From NCBI GenBank assembly GCA_964606085.1, contig CAZSFD010000150.1, positions 1-5,681 on the forward strand: a stretch of DNA of 5,681 bases. The letters run 5' to 3'. The number at the start of each line of letters is the position of its first letter. The first letter of the stretch is position 1. The translations under genes were made by a program, and so were the position numbers. The DNA comes from CAIQJJ01 sp964606085 (GTDB lineage: Bacteria > Chloroflexota > Anaerolineae > Anaerolineales > UBA4823). Below, piece after piece: positions 5,621 through 5,681 of this stretch. The notes below the pieces were generated by a model that did no database searches, was not told the origin of the DNA, and worked only from the letters and a program-made list of their open reading frames with translations.

Positions 5621-5625
5621 CCTCC
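5621..5625 (-). promoter_or_regulatory. Ribosome binding site of the first operon gene
   Basis: A perfect GGAGG on the minus strand, 4 nt before the ATG at 5616. The remaining upstream bases (5626-5681) hold no gene, and no convincing -35/-10 pair could be picked out, so whether the operon begins here or continues from beyond the window cannot be decided. Confidence 0.7.
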
Positions 5626-5681
5626 AGCGGCTTTGTTGCATGAAGATCGGATATAGGCCCAATACCCCTACCCCAGAGACA

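Noticed and set aside
5626..5681. Promoter for the operon
   Set aside because: The minus strand has a short ATATCC-like and a GGGTATTGGG-like segment and a doubled TACCCC on the plus strand, but no pair at proper -35/-10 spacing resembles a sigma-70 promoter.

Overview
The window is one co-directional block of eight genes, all on the minus strand, so transcription runs from about 5616 towards position 1. Spacing is very tight. Three junctions are 4-nt ATGA stop/start overlaps (3849-3852, 3038-3041, 256-259), two are longer overlaps (20 nt at 2064-2083, 38 nt at 1658-1695), and two are short gaps (13 nt and 35 nt). This is the layout of a single operon with translational coupling. Gene content suggests an anaerobic bacterium: an oxygen-sensitive radical SAM enzyme, a ferredoxin-domain ATPase, a CGGC-domain protein and Fe-S carriers. 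Base composition (moderately GC-rich) and protein style fit an Anaerolineae/Chloroflexota-like lineage, but that assignment is an inference without a search.

In transcription order the genes are: (1) a metallo-beta-lactamase-fold hydrolase of the COG1237 type (4765-5616); (2) a MinD-superfamily ATPase with an inserted 2x[4Fe-4S] ferredoxin domain (3849-4751); (3) a small soluble HAD phosphatase resembling the P domain of P-type ATPases (3382-3852); (4) a stand-alone DUF59/MIP18 Fe-S assembly protein (3038-3346); (5) a COG0731-type radical SAM enzyme (2064-3041); (6) a chimeric, probably broken gene joining the first ~20 codons of a CobW-type GTPase to the C-terminal three-helix part of a VKOR-like membrane protein (1658-2083); (7) an Mrp/NBP35 Fe-S carrier ATPase fused to a C-terminal IscU/NifU-N-like scaffold domain (256-1695); (8) the 5' part of a CGGC-domain protein cut by the window edge (1-259).

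The likely theme is assembly, carriage and delivery of Fe-S or other metal clusters under anaerobic conditions. The Mrp-NifU fusion would combine scaffold and carrier. The free DUF59 protein would be an adaptor or acceptor, and the ferredoxin-MinD ATPase a redox- and ATP-linked partner. The client and the chemistry of the radical SAM, MBL and HAD proteins are unknown. The two most notable sequence-level observations are the Mrp-NifU fusion and the CobW/VKOR junction. The junction looks like the scar of a deletion, or an assembly artefact, that removed most of a CobW gene and the front of a VKOR gene.

There is no gene-free stretch longer than 65 bases. No tRNA, rRNA, CRISPR array, insertion sequence or convincing promoter was seen. 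One 18-bp perfect palindrome lies in the only sizeable internal intergenic gap (3364-3381).
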